In this document: one piece after another, positions 10,397 to 22,206 of the stretch
Layout: each line of letters starts with the position of its first letter
Position numbering within the stretch: the first letter of the stretch is position 1
DNA from: Panaeolus papilionaceus
Lineage: Eukaryota > Basidiomycota > Agaricomycetes > Agaricales
Length of the DNA: 64,000 nucleotides
NCBI GenBank assembly: GCA_015501605.1
Contig: JADNRZ010000016.1
Coordinates: 1,054,001-1,118,000, forward strand
Reading direction: 5' to 3'
Program-made: the position numbers and the translations under genes
Notes under the pieces: model-generated
The model's database searches: none
Told to the model about the DNA's origin: nothing
The model's input: the letters and a program-made list of their open reading frames with translations, nothing else

Positions 10397-13300
10397 AGGG
10401 TTTTGCATCGACGTCAGAACCCCATGTATCAGTATGTTCCGCTTTGATAGCTCACAATGAATCATTTTCTGTCCCCGTGACTATCGAGTGTGAACAACTG
10501 AGAACCGCCGAACCTATTTCCTCTCATGCGCTCCTTGACTCCGGAGCTGCAGGCATCTTTATCGACCAATCATTCGCAAGATCCCTTAAACTTCCTCTCA
10601 CTCCTCTCAAAACCCCGATCCAAGTACGAAATGTTGATGGAACCCCGAACAAGACTGGGACCATTACCCACTGAACAACCGTGAACATGAAGATCTACGA
10701 CAAGATCAAGAAAACGAACCTCCTAGTAACTGGGCTAGGAAGGCAGAAGATTATATTAGGACTACCCTGGCTGCAAGAAACAAACCCCGAGATCGACTGG
10801 AAGAACGCTTCCCTGAACTGGCGATCCCCGATAACCGAAGAACCCGACCAAGATCTTGCTCGGACAGAAACACTGAACCCGATACCCGATTGGTACCCCA
10901 CCGACTCTGTTATCATCAACGAATTCGCTATAGCGAACCTGGAACTCCAAGTAAAGAAAATGCTTGGAGAAAACGCAACCACAAAACGAATCACCCGAAC
11001 TACAACCAATGATCTGGTCATTTCCTACATCGAAGGAGGACCAACCGAAGAAACCAAAAACATCTGGATCAACACCACCCTGACTCATTCCCAAGCTTTC
11101 GCTCAGAAGTTTAACAAGGAATCTGACGACATCGATCCTCTAGAGTTAATTCCTCCTCAATACCATCCCTGGATCTCTGTCTTCAGCGAAGAAGCGTCCT
11201 CTACCCTGCCAGCCAGTAAACCTTGGGATCACGAAATCAACCTCAAACCCGATTTCGTTCCCAAGTCTACTAAGATTTACCCTCTAAATCCGGCAGAAGA
11301 CGAAGCAACCAAGAAATTCATTGAAGAACACAAAGAAAAAGGTACGATTCAGGAAAGCAACTCGCCACAAGCCTCTGGATTCTTTTATGTTGCCAAGAAA
11401 GACGGGAAACTCCGACCATGCCAAGACTATCGACATCTTAACGAAGGTACTGTCAAGAACGCTTACCCTTTACCACTTGTAACCGACCTCATGGATAAAC
11501 TCCGCGGAGCCAAGTTTTTCACCAAACTTGACATTCGCTGGGGATACAACAACGTCCGCATCAAGAAGGGAGACGAATGGAAGGCCGCCTTCAAAACTAA
11601 ATACGGCCTCTTCGAACCCCTTGTCATGTTCTTCGGTCTCTGCAACTCACCAGCAACGTTCCAATCCATGATGGATAATATCTTCATCACTCAAGTCGAA
11701 AATGGATACATTATCATTTACATGGACGATATTTTGATCTACGCCACCAACGAAGAAGATCTGGAGAAATACTCCAAGGAAGTACTTGTTACGCTTTATC
11801 TTTCGTCTTTTGTCTTATCACTATGCCCCTATCTTTTCTTCATCTTATCCGGACTATTATCTTATCTCGTGTACTATCATCTCTCTTTGTACTTGTAGCT
11901 CGTCTTATCTTCTTACCTTTTTCTTTCTCTCACTCCACATTATACTCCATTCTCTGACTCGCACTTCTCCCACATTTATGACTCGTTCTCTACTCCATTC
12001 CCATACACGTTCCATTGTGACTCCTTTGCCCCGTCCTCTGACTCTTATTTACTTCGTGCACAGACCTCCTATACCGCGCACGGACCATTAGCATTACGTA
12101 TATAAACCCCAGTATTATACCCTATGTTCTTTAGCTAGTTCTTTAACTACAATAGAACGATAACTTCTACTGGACTTCTTTTACTCGCTCTCTGCTAAGA
12201 CAATACCATCGAGCGATCACTCGAAGTGGCATTCTTAGTTAGATACTCTTGAACTTTAACGTAACTCACCGAAACCAACTCCGACTTCACCTTCAAACTT
12301 CGTTCTTGTTGACTCTACGGCCGGACTCGTACGCGCTGAACAAGTCAACCGTAACAGTACTCCAGATCATGAAAGAAAACGACCTCTACCTGAAACCAGA
12401 AAAATGCGAATTCCACAAAACCAAGATCGCCTACTTAGGATTCATCATCGAACACAACAAGATTTCCATGGACCCCGCCAAGCTCGCAGGGATCAAAGAC
12501 TGGCCAGCACCAAAGACCCTCAAACAAGTCCGATCATTCCTGGGCTTCGGTAACTTCTACCGAAAATTCATCCGTCATTACTCCGATATCGCACGACCAT
12601 TAAACGACCTACTCCGTAAAGACAAACCCTTCATCTGGACCGAAATTCATCAAGCCTCATTCGACAACCTCAAAGATCGATTCAGCCGAGAACCAGTACT
12701 TGCTATGCCCGATCTAAATAAACCCTTCCAGATTGAAGCAGACGCTTCCCAATACGCTTATGGCGCCGTCCTTACTCAGACCGATTCCAACGGAAAACGT
12801 CACCCTATTTGTTTCCTTTCTCGATCGTTCTCTCCAGCCGAACAAAATTATCAAATCTTCGACAGAGAACTCCTCGCAATCATCCGAGCACTAGAAGAAT
12901 GGAAACACTATATCCAAGGATCACCTCACACAACCACCATACTCTCCGACCATAAGAATCTCACATACTGGCGCTCTCCACAGAACCTTAACCGAAGACA
13001 AGCACGTTGGTTCCTCATCTTATCCGAATTCGACATTGAACTGGTCCACACCCCTGGTCACAAAATGATTCAATCCGACGCACTCTCACGAAGACCCGAC
13101 CTTATCCCCGAAGGAGCTAACGAAGAAAACACCGATATTACCATGCTCCCAGATTCACTTTTCATCAATCTCATCGATATCGAACTACAGAAACAAATTG
13201 CTAACGCCAAACCACTGGACAAAAACGCCATGGAAGCCTTAGAAACCCTGTTACAAAATTCCAATGCCACTTCCGGAACCACCCTAAACGACTGGTCCTT

Positions 13301-14636
13301 CGAAGAAGGAGACCATGGGAAACTATTGTTCTATAAGGATAAAGTCTACGTTCCCAAAGACGACAAACTCCGAAGATCCATTGTTATGCACTTCCACGAC
13401 ACTATCTCCGCCGGACACCCCGGAGAACTTGAAACATTCAACTCTATCTCCGCCACTCACTGGTGGCCGGGAATGCGACAATTCGTCAAATCTTATGTCA
13501 AAGGCTGCGCCACATGTCAGCAATTTAAGATTAACCGAAACCCTGCAAAACCCACCTTAATTCCCATTCCTGCTCCAAAATCCCTGAAACCCTTTGCCCA
13601 AACCTCCATGGATCTGATCACCGACTTACCACCCTCGTCCAACTATGACTCAATTCTGTCTGTGGTGGACCACGGCCTTACGAAGGGGGTAATTCTCCTA
13701 CCTTGCACGAAAACTATTACCTCCGAAGGAGTCGCAAAACTTTTACTTGACAATCTCTACAAACGATTCGGTCTCCCAGACTCTATTACCTCTGATCGCG
13801 ACCCAAGGTTCGCCGCTCAAGCCTTCAAAGAACTCCTAAAACTCCTCAACATCGAATCCAAGCTATCCACCGCCTATCACCCCCAAACCGATGGAACCAC
13901 AGAACGTTACAATCAAGAAATCGAAACCTACCTATCCATTTACTGTATCAACAACCCCGAATCCTGGCCAGACGCATTACCTACACTCGAATTTACTCAC
14001 AACTACCACCAACACTCCAATCGTCGTTACTCTCCATTCAAACTAATGTTAGGAACCACTCCCACCCAAATTCCTATCGCTTTCGAACACACAGTATTTC
14101 CCACCGTTGATAAGAAACTCGCTTCCCTTCTCAACATGCGCCAAGAAGCCATCGCCGCTCACACGTTCGCCAGAAACAGGATGATTAACAGTAGCAAACA
14201 TCCCTTTGTCCCATTCAAGCTCGGACAAAAGGTCTGGCTCGACGCTAGAAACCTCAAGACCGGACATAATAAGAAAATCTCCACCAAACGTGAAGGACCC
14301 TTTTCCATTTCCGAAGTATTGGGACCGGTAACCTATCGTCTCACTCTCCCACCCCACTGGAAAATCCATGACGTTTTCCATGCTACTCTTCTCTCTCCAT
14401 ACAATGAAACTCCCGAACATGGCCCTAATTTCCCTCAACCACCGCCTGACCTTATCGAAGGAGAAGAGGAATACGAAGTGGAGCGCATTCAGAAACACAA
14501 AGGGAAACCACCAAAAAGGCAATATTATGTATCCTGGAAAGGCTATGACTCGATGTCAGATCTTTGGGTTCCCAAAGAAGCTCTAGCCAACGCCCCCGAC
14601 ATCCTAAAACAATATAAAAGAAGACACAAACTTTGA
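10372..14636 (+). pseudogene. pol: Pol of element 1 (protease, RT, RNase H, integrase, chromodomain), interrupted
   Basis: The frame opens after a TGA at 10369-10371, -1 relative to gag. Order: aspartic protease (LLDSGAAGIFID); RT with FTKLDIRWGYNN and the YMDD box in IIYMDDILIYA; RNase H (IEADASQYAYGAVLTQ); integrase HHCC finger (ISAGHP...GCATCQQFK) and DDE core (MDLITDLP, SDRDPRF, HPQTDGTTERYNQE); C-terminal chromodomain (EYEVERIQKHKG...YYVSWKGYDSMSDLWVP). Defects: an in-frame TGA at 10672-10674 between protease and RT, and a solo LTR plus duplication (11787-12361, 575 bp) just after the YMDD box. Deleting those 575 bp restores the frame exactly. The stop at 14634 is TGA followed by C. Confidence 0.9.
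11787..12356 (+). mobile_element. Solo LTR nested in pol of element 1
   Basis: 570 bp, TGTTACGCT...CCGTAACA, with target duplication GTACT at 11782-11786 and 12357-12361. It is related to the host element's LTR (shared TATATAAACCCCAGT and TTCTTTAGCTAGTTCTTTAAC) but clearly diverged and without CACGTG boxes. It arose from a separate insertion followed by LTR-LTR recombination. Confidence 0.92.
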
Positions 14637-14684
14637 CTCATTCCCCAGCAAACTCGCTACCTTCCCTCATCGCCTCAAATCAAC

Positions 14685-15806
14685 ATGCCCTCTTTCTCCT
14701 CTTCCCCCGCCTCTTTCAAAATTACTCCTACCTCCGCTACTCCCCAAGAGCAAGAGAAATTCCTCTCTGACTTTCTTGACCTCATCGCCAAAGAAGAACC
14801 CTCTCCTAAATCGCCCTCTCCTAAATCCGTCTGCATCCATTCCCCCTCACAAGGATCTTTTACCGAACCACCGACGTTTTCCCCTAATAAATCGTCTCCT
14901 CTCCACTCTGACGCTCCAAGCTCTATTTGCTCGAGCACTACCATCACCTTCCAAGAATTCGTAGACATCTTCCGCACCAAAGAAGATTACGACGGCCTCA
15001 ATTGGAAGCTCCCTTTCAACGAAAAACATCTCGACCCCATCCGTGACATGGATATCGCCATCTCTAATCACCTCGAAACCGTTATCAGCCTCAACTCTCA
15101 GATAAATGCCCACAAAGGAGCCGTATCCAAACTTTGGGATATCGGCTGCAACAAATTCAAACAGTTCTGCCAGGAACACCTCAATGACCCCAACTACCGA
15201 CTCAGCATCATCTCCCTCATCGACGAACAAAGGAAGAAGTACGCCAACGAGAAACCCAACAGGGTTTACAAATTCCCTAAAAATAACGGTTTCTACTATG
15301 ACTACACCACTCCCATTCCTCAAACCCCGTCCCTCGAAACGCTCGCCCTCCGTTCCCCTTCCTCTACCCTTGACAACCTCGACCCCCAGACCAAAGCAAA
15401 CACCCTCGCGCTCATGAAACGAGGACTCAACCTTTGCCGAAAATGCCCCAACCTCGACCATTTCCGAGAAAACTGCCCCCATAACAAATGTTGGAGCTGC
15501 GGAAAGTACGGAACCGGACACCTCGCACTCAGCTACCCCCAACGCCTCGCTAATATAAGCGCGAAGAAGGGCAAGAAAAAGGTCCCGTCGACTTCCTCCT
15601 CTACCTCCTCCAATCCCTGGGACCGCCTTCAGCCTTACAAAGAAGATGACACTTGGGACAAAAAGCATCGTCGCAACTGGAACAAAGGAAGTTGGAAATT
15701 TAGAGTCACCCACAACTCTAAATGGGAAGATACCTCCGACGATTTCTATGGCGGCTACTATGACGACGACATGGGCGCCGACGCCAACCACAACCTTTGC
15801 ACCTGA
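14685..15806 (+). CDS. Additional ORF 3' of pol in element 1, CCHC-knuckle protein
   Basis: 373 residues between the integrase/chromodomain end and the 3' LTR, on the element's sense strand. It has a Ser/Pro-rich N-terminus (residues 1-85) and a helical-looking middle (about 90-200, FQEFVDIFRTKEDYDG onward). A perfect knuckle C251-x2-C254-x4-H259-x4-C264 is followed by a degenerate second one, C269-x2-C272-x6-H279-x4-Y. The tail is basic then acidic. It is not an envelope protein: no signal peptide or membrane segment is seen. It is in the same frame as pol, separated by the pol TGA and 16 sense codons, so it could be made by readthrough or from its own ATG. Intact, unlike pol. Likely RNA- or nucleocapsid-associated (inferred). 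Confidence 0.75.
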   Translation: MPSFSSSPASFKITPTSATPQEQEKFLSDFLDLIAKEEPSPKSPSPKSVCIHSPSQGSFTEPPTFSPNKSSPLHSDAPSSICSSTTITFQEFVDIFRTKEDYDGLNWKLPFNEKHLDPIRDMDIAISNHLETVISLNSQINAHKGAVSKLWDIGCNKFKQFCQEHLNDPNYRLSIISLIDEQRKKYANEKPNRVYKFPKNNGFYYDYTTPIPQTPSLETLALRSPSSTLDNLDPQTKANTLALMKRGLNLCRKCPNLDHFRENCPHNKCWSCGKYGTGHLALSYPQRLANISAKKGKKKVPSTSSSTSSNPWDRLQPYKEDDTWDKKHRRNWNKGSWKFRVTHNSKWEDTSDDFYGGYYDDDMGADANHNLCT

Positions 15807-15827
15807 ATGAGGACATTCAGGCTTAAT

Positions 15828-15837
15828 ACGGGGGTAA
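15828..15837 (+). other. Polypurine tract of element 1
   Basis: ACGGGGGTAA abuts the 3' LTR, the position where plus-strand synthesis is primed in LTR retrotransposons. Confidence 0.55.
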
Positions 15838-16429
15838 TGTTACGACTTTTCTACTATCTCACTAGTGTACTATCATCTCTCTATGTACTTATATCTCGCC
15901 TATCTTTTCTTTACCTCCTTTCCCTTTCATCCACGTGACCTTGTCTTATCTTTTGTCACGTGACCACTTATCTTATCTTTCATCACGTGATCCACCATTA
16001 TCTTATCTCGGTTCCACCTTCGACTCATTTTCCTTCTGACTCTTACTCAACTCATCTCTGATTCATACTTACTCTTTCTTCCTATTTATGACTCTCTTTA
16101 CTAGTCATACTTTCTTTGACTCGTTATTTCTACTCATACGGACTCATATCCATTCGCGCACAGACCGCCTACTATACCTATATAAACCCCAGTAACTATA
16201 CCCATGTTCTTTAGCTAGTTCTTTAACTACAATAGAACGATAACTTCTACTGCTTCTTTCTTAACTTGCTCTCTACTAAGACAATACCATCAAGTGATTC
16301 TCGAAGTGGCATTCTTAGTACGATAACTTGAACTTATATTCTGAACAGAATATCGAACCCGACTTCTCCGACCGACCCCGACTTAGCTCAAAGGCCTTAA
16401 CCGCAAGCGCCCGTCGAGCTACCGTAACA
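15838..16429 (+). repeat. 3' LTR of element 1
   Basis: 592 bp, differing from the 5' LTR at two positions by eye. It is followed by the TCTGG duplication and the resumed peptidase exon. Confidence 0.95.
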
Positions 16430-17995
16430 TCTGGATTATGATTTTGAGAAAATCAAGGAGGCGGCGGAATATGTCCAGAAGAATGTGGTTAGCAAGGCTG
16501 GGTTTCCAGATGTGCATGTTGCGGTTTGGGAGTGGGAGTATCATCTGAGCATAAACACTGGTGCAAGTGCAAGTGCGAGCGTATCGAGCAGGACAAGTGA
16601 AACTAGGCTCCTCCTGTCTCTCAATGATAAACTTTTCGACATACAAACAATGGGGTTCAGTCATCCATTTACGACCAACCCCGGCCTCGCAGTTGCGCTT
16701 CTTGATAAGCCAACATACGAAGGGACTGTTGGACTCTACCTCCAGCTGAAGGACCCTCAAGGAGGTAGTCGCAGCAAGATTCTTGGACTTACCTGCTGTC
16801 ACGTCGCCTCGCCCTCAAGTGCTGCTACAGGTCTCTCTATCGCCCGTGCGGAGGCCCACCCGGAATATGTCATCACTCCCGATGAAGAAACCTATGAGAA
16901 AGGTATCAGGGAACTCAACGGGCACATTGGGACCCTCAGGAGCAGAATCAGTGCTCGGGAGGAGGAAGTTGAGCAATATCAGCAGCAGCAGTCCGAGACC
17001 AATGACGTTACCCACAATTCGAAAGCCAAAGGCCAACGGTTAACGTCTACGTCTGCGCCCAATGCTAATAGCGGCTACATCCCGAAACCTCCTATCGAAT
17101 CCGCCCGCGTGTCACTCAAACACAACACCGCAAACCTGAACGAGCTGGTGCCTATCCAAGAGTGTGTCGCAGCACTGTCGCTTGACAAGACACAGAATCG
17201 CCGTGTCGGGCGCGTGTATTACGCTGATCCCATCAGCACCTCTTCTGATTCTGACCCTTTTGATGCCTACACCATCGACTGGGCGTTGGTCGAGTTTGAT
17301 GAGAGCGCGTTTGGGGAGGGGTTCACGGGGAATAAGGTGTTTATTGGTATGTTATTTTCATTTATTATCTTGTCATGCAATTGGCGTTGCTGACTTTTTC
17401 GCTGCATTTCTAACTATAACATCCAGGAGGAACTGACGAACCTATCAAAGAATACACGAAACAAACACCCATCTCTGGGAGATCCAACGGATTCCGAAGC
17501 GTCCTCCAAATACCCACTCAGTGGGTCAAATCCGAGAAAGACATGTTGGCAGGTGAACACCGCGATGACAAGTATGGTACCAACAGGGTGGCGGTGGTTA
17601 AAAACGGGGCAGGCACGGGGACGACATTGGGGTGGTTGAATGGGCTCGATTCGTACGTGCGGCACACCATTCAAGTTGACATCCCCAGGAGCGCAGACCC
17701 AGGCTCGGAAGGGGGCGCTACCGGAGTGGCTGGGAGTGCCAGTGGTTTAGAGCCCATCGTATTTGAATCAATGGAAACGACGATCCTCTACCTCGGTGCC
17801 AACCACGGTTCGTTTTCCGAACAGGGCGACTCGGGCGCTGCGATCCTTGACAGTGACGGTCGGTTCGTTGCGTTGCTCACGGGGAGTGGGGGCATGGCTG
17901 GGTTGACGGATATCACATTTGGGACGGCTGCGTGGAAGCTGATGCCTCAGGTTGTGAGTGCTGTCCCAGGGGTGGAGTTGTGGCCTGTTGTGTAA

Positions 17996-18549
17996 GATGT
18001 ATAATAATTTTACTCCCAGTTGTGGTATAACGAACTTGGATAATTAAATATACACTCTAGTGCTACGAACAAAAAAGTTTGTATCTATGATTAATATTGT
18101 CTGTTTAATAGATAAAGAAGAGAAAATGAAAGTTGTACTGGACCGATCTGTCGGTGTCCCTGACACGAAATCTCATCAGAACAAAAAAGCAATCCTGATT
18201 CATGCACTCAGCTTAGTGTCCTATTTACAGGGACCAAATGTTAACGGGCGCTTGCGCCATTGTCCCTACAAGAATCACAATTGCAATTGCGACTAACAAA
18301 CTTGAAGCATTGACAGTAACAGAAACATAAACATATATGAATGTACACATTGACAACGGCACCACTCTTACATTTCCATTCATACACAACACATCGGCAG
18401 AAATACAAACCTACAAAAACTACAATGTTTCGAAAATAACTTATAAAAGACGAGCGAGCGAGCGAGTCCATTCAATGCCTCATGCTCAGTCCATCATCAC
18501 CCCTCATCCGCGTTCACCCAAGAGATTTTACAGAACAACGATCCAACAT
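17996..18549. other. Spacer containing the left edge of the right segmental duplicate
   Basis: Duplicate sequence resumes near 18317: ACAGAAACA...ATGAATGTACACATTGACAA matches positions 1-50. Nothing else is seen. Confidence 0.5.
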
Positions 18550-20150
18550 CTACACCCACCCAGCCTTACTCCCCCTCTTCGAAGTCGTAAAATAAACCAT
18601 CACAGGCGCCTTGGGCTCGTCAAAATTGATAAAATCTCTCGATTTCTTAGACTTGGAGTCATTGTTTGAGTTAAAGCCGTAGTTGTTGTCCCCGGGTGAG
18701 TTGGGGGATTTGGCGGGTTTAGATTTGATGTCGTCGTTTACACCGAATGAGTCGGGGGCAAAGTTGAGCGATTCGAGGGCTGATTCTGCGTGGACTGTGG
18801 ACGTGCAGCTGCGTTGATAGAGGTGGGCGTGGGGTTGAGATAAGGAGGGGGCGGTGTCGATAATCATCGTTAGGATGACGGGGAAGGAGAAGGGTAAAAA
18901 TAAAAGATCAAAAGGCTATTTTAGATCGAAGAAGACGGAATGGGATAGACATCATAATAAAAATAGAAATAGCGATCATTTCGTCAGTTCGTCGTTCGTA
19001 AAATGAAATCAATCAGAACAGAAACCCAACAACGACACGGTACCAACACAACACAGCAAAAAAGAAAAAGTCAGGAAATGAAATCAATTAGAACAGAACC
19101 AAAAACCGTCAGAACCCTCATACACAGATAGATACATCAAAGACACTCACGGAACTCTGCCAACCCCTTCCCGAAATTCATCCTACACACGACGCCCAGA
19201 ACCATACTCGCGATGAGGAGGACGAGGGCGGCGACGGTGAAGCACCCCAGGTACGGCCATTGGACGAAACTCCTGTGGGGGGATTAGTGTTGTGTTGATT
19301 GAGGATAGTGTGGGAGGAGGGAGGGATATGAATAGAAAGCGAGGGGTAGAGATAAAATGGGACAAGCGAGATGAGATAGGGTGGGATGTTAAGCGTGATA
19401 TAAAAGATATGACAAGGCAGAGAAGGTAGACGACTCACCATCTGTAAACAATCGAGTAAAACATGATGGCCCATGCTGAGAGCAATGCGAATCCGATGGC
19501 GAGGTATGTGACCATGAGACGGCGCATTTCGCGGCGGATAGAGTACCAGCCCTGTATAGTGCATGAGTGAATTAATGAGTGAGTGAGAAAGCGGAAAGGT
19601 GTACCATCGCAATCCAAGGAATCAAGAGCTACCGAAAAAGTCAATAACCAGAACCCCAACAGAGGGCACCACACTCACAATAGTCGTACAAATGATCAAC
19701 GCCTCATACAAATTCGTATGCTCCGAAAACTTGGCAACATACGTATTTATCAACACATCCACCCACAGCCCCATCGCCGTCACCAGCACAAAGGTCGCCA
19801 TCTGCAAACACGCAAGGACAGCCATGAAGAACTTGTGCAGCCTCATGATGTGCGCGGGTGCGCCGACGACTTTGAAGGATTGCGCGTTGTATTGGTTCAA
19901 AAGCGCCATGGAGACGTAGATGAAGAAGGTGAGGGAGGTGCTGCTGAGGATGAGGTCGGCGATCTGTGGACCGAGATTTGGTGAATTGATATTTAAAGAT
20001 TGGGTTGAGTATGCATACCTCGAATCCTTGACATCTAACCCAGAAATCATCAAAGAGGTCCAAAGAACACGGTGTACTGAAAGTCGATACTGTGCAATTC
20101 CCTGAAAAAAGCAATAAAGAAAGCTGAAGACGAAGAATGAAAGAGCGTAC
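18550..20150 (-). pseudogene. Membrane-family gene, right duplicate, 5' half deleted
   Basis: The tail exon ends FDEPKAPVMVYFTTSKRGSK (stop at 18550-18552). The transmembrane exons (MALLNQYNAQSFKVVGAPAH, GWYSIRREMRRLMVTYLAIG, MVLGVVCRMNFGKGLAEF) are nearly identical to those at 210-2711. Upstream of CSLDLFDDFWVRCQGFEV the copy jumps to sequence equivalent to about 2505 of the left duplicate, so roughly 0.8 kb coding for the large loop and first membrane segments (left positions about 1719-2505) is missing. It is probably non-functional. Adjacent and divergent to the more complete thioesterase copy. Confidence 0.8.
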
Positions 20151-20478
20151 TCAAGAATGTCACTGATGGATATGGTTGCATCAGTGAGAGAGTTCGGCCT
20201 CTTTCTCTTTTCACCATCATGTTAACTCGTCAATTAATAAGGGCACCTCTACGTCTAACAAGATTAATAGCAAATGTAGCCAAAGTGGTCGTTGAAGAAA
20301 ATAAAGACATTATCACGATGGATAAATTATTAAAGGAAGTCAGTAAGTAAACTCCCTTTCGTGGATTCCTCCTACTAACTCCGCCTTCAGAGAAAAACTC
20401 GGACCCTACTTATCACAAGCAAGCCTTGCTCTTTTATGCCGTACTCATTCCAATGATTAACGCCCGAATGACAGTGTT

Positions 20479-22206
20479 ATGCCTATGAGATCACCCACTC
20501 TCTGGTCAGAAACACTCCTCAACGCCATTTCAAAAAAAGACACTTCACCTCCACCCCCACCAGAAGAACATGACGTCCCTCTTCAGCCCAGACACATGGA
20601 AGAGTCCTACTCGGAGATCGTCCTCCCCTTTGGTTCTTCATCTCAGCTCTTGGAGCAATACGTGAATGCATGGGGTGGTATTCGCATCGGAAAGTAAGCT
20701 CATCACTTAACTACTTAAGGAATTAGTCTAATCTTCATGAAAGGCTAATGGAGCATTTAGACTCGCTAGCTGGTTCTATAGCCTACAAGCACATGCTCGG
20801 TCCTGCTACACACACCCTAGGACGTATCGATGAACGGGGCTTCTACATCGTCACTGCTTCCGTAGACAGGTTTGTTGTTACCCGCTCATCCTCAGGTTTA
20901 TCATCTTACGCCCCCAGAGACTTGACATGCTAGCCCCACTCTCCTCCACTCGAGATCTTAGGCTTAGCGGTCAAGTCATCTACACAGGCCGCAGTTCGAT
21001 GGAAGTCGCGGTCAAAATGGAAGCTTTTGGCGATAACAAACCTGAAGAGACTGTCTTGCTCGGTAAATCCGTACTTCCCCTTATTTCTCGTGTCGATCTT
21101 ATGCGCCTCCCCAGGTCGATTCTCCATGGTCTGTCGAGATGCGCATACACATTGCGCACGCAAGGTAAACCCTCTGGTATGCACAACTCCCGAAGAAAAA
21201 GCCCTACACGACCTCGGTAAACGTGCGTCCTACCCTCCCTCTTTCCCGTATCTAAAAATGACCTCACCTCTCCCCAGTCGTCAAACAACGCCGCACAGCC
21301 CTCGCCCAAATCTCACTCTCCCGCGTGCCCCCAGCTCAGCAGAAGCAGCAGAGCTGCACGCCGTACACCTGAAGCACGGACAAGGCATCACGGAACCTAT
21401 GAAATTGGACTCGGGCAAGGACCACGTGTGGATGGGGGACACGATATTGGAGGAGAATAAGGTGATGTTTCCGCAGGAGCGGAAGTGAGTGGATCCTTTT
21501 ATTGACTTTTGTGGAGGGAGGGGCTGATGTGTTTGTATGCGATAGTGTGCATCAGAAAGTCTTCGGAGGGTATCTTATGCGATTAGCACACGAGGTGAGC
21601 GTCTCCCTCCCATCCTCCTCCTTCGCACTCTAACACCCACACTCAAACCAGCTCGGGTACACCTCCGCAAGCATGTTCACCCGCGGCAACGTCAAGTTCC
21701 TCTCGCTCGACGGTACAGCATTCAAAAGACCCGTACCTATCGGGTCCATCCTCCGCCTCCGTTCGCAGATTTTGTACACGACTACGACGCCAGATTATCC
21801 CATATTGGTGGTGCGTATACGCCGGGTTTTCGGTTTCATGCCTCTCCAGATCGTTGTGCTGACCTCTTCTCTTCGCTGCACAGCACGTCGGCGTCCGCGC
21901 GAGTGTCGTCGACGTACACACAGGCGCCGAAGAAGTCACGAATCATTTTAGGTTTACGTGGGCTCAACGATGGGGATCTGAGAGTCCCGGGTTGAGGCAG
22001 GTCGTGCCGAGGACGTATCGAGGTACACATGGCTTTTTTTTTTTTGGCTTTTGTTGTTGGCATGTTATGCTCACTTATGGTGGTGGTATACAGAGGCGAT
22101 GATGTGGCTCGAAGGAAAAAGGGCGCTTGAGTTGGGTGCGGAGATCAGAGGTATGAGGACGGATAAGGCGTTGGCGGGTCAGGGCAATGGGGAGGTGAGG
22201 AGTTGA
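20479..22206 (+). CDS. Acyl-CoA thioesterase, ACOT9-like double-hotdog (right duplicate)
   Basis: Exons begin at 20479, 20744, 20920 and about 21117, with further exons to TGA at 22204-22206. The protein runs from MPMRSPTLWSETLLNAI through YVNAWGGIRIGKLMEHLDSL, VIYTGRSSMEVAVKMEAFGD, FSMVCRDAHTHCARKVNP, VHQKVFGGYLMRLAHELGYT, FLSLDGTAFKRPVPIGSILR to MMWLEGKRALELGAEI. The family (hotdog ACOT-type thioesterases, mitochondrial in animals) hydrolyses acyl-CoA to free acid and CoA. The true start may be further upstream. One flaw: at about 21330 the run GTGCCCCCAGC lacks one base relative to the left duplicate, shifting the frame before the SSAEAAELHAVHL block. This is either a homopolymer error or a null mutation. 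Confidence 0.75.

Larger units (their letters stand above)
8063..16429 (+). mobile_element. Ty3/gypsy chromovirus-type LTR retrotransposon (element 1)
   Basis: Identical-length LTRs (592 bp) begin TGTTACGAC and end CCGTAACA. They are flanked by a perfect 5-bp target duplication TCTGG (8058-8062 and 16430-16434). I find two LTR mismatches, both transitions (in ACCTTCAACTC/ACCTTCGACTC and in GACCCTGAC/GACCCCGAC), so insertion was recent. The internal order is gag, protease, RT, RNase H, integrase, chromodomain, then an extra CCHC ORF. Pol carries a TGA and a nested solo LTR, so this copy cannot make full Pol unaided. It is inserted in a peptidase gene in the same orientation. Confidence 0.95.
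7690..17995 (+). pseudogene. PA-clan serine peptidase paralog 2, split by an LTR retrotransposon
   Basis: The 5' part (7690-8062) encodes MTTSDQANRKNS through GIPPVDL. The 3' part (16430-17346 and 17427-17995, one intron) continues DYDFEKIKEAAEYV to VELWPVV with stop at 17993. Removing the element and one TCTGG duplication rejoins the frame exactly (...GIPPVDLDYDFEK...). The triad motifs are present: LTCCHVA (His), TIDWALVEFD (Asp), QGDSGAAILD (Ser). Compared with paralog 1 it has a longer central insert (coiled, Q- and E-rich, around EEEVEQYQQQQ) and no stop after AILD. Apart from the transposon no defect is seen, so disruption is recent. It lies just downstream of paralog 1 in the same orientation, a tandem duplication. 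Confidence 0.8.

Noticed and set aside
14847..15791. Long minus-strand open frame (314 codons) opposite the extra ORF of element 1
   Set aside because: It is a codon-bias shadow: valine/glycine-rich antisense of the plus-strand protein, with no domain.
14685..15806. Extra ORF as an envelope (errantivirus-like) gene
   Set aside because: No signal peptide, furin-type site or membrane segment. It has a CCHC knuckle instead.
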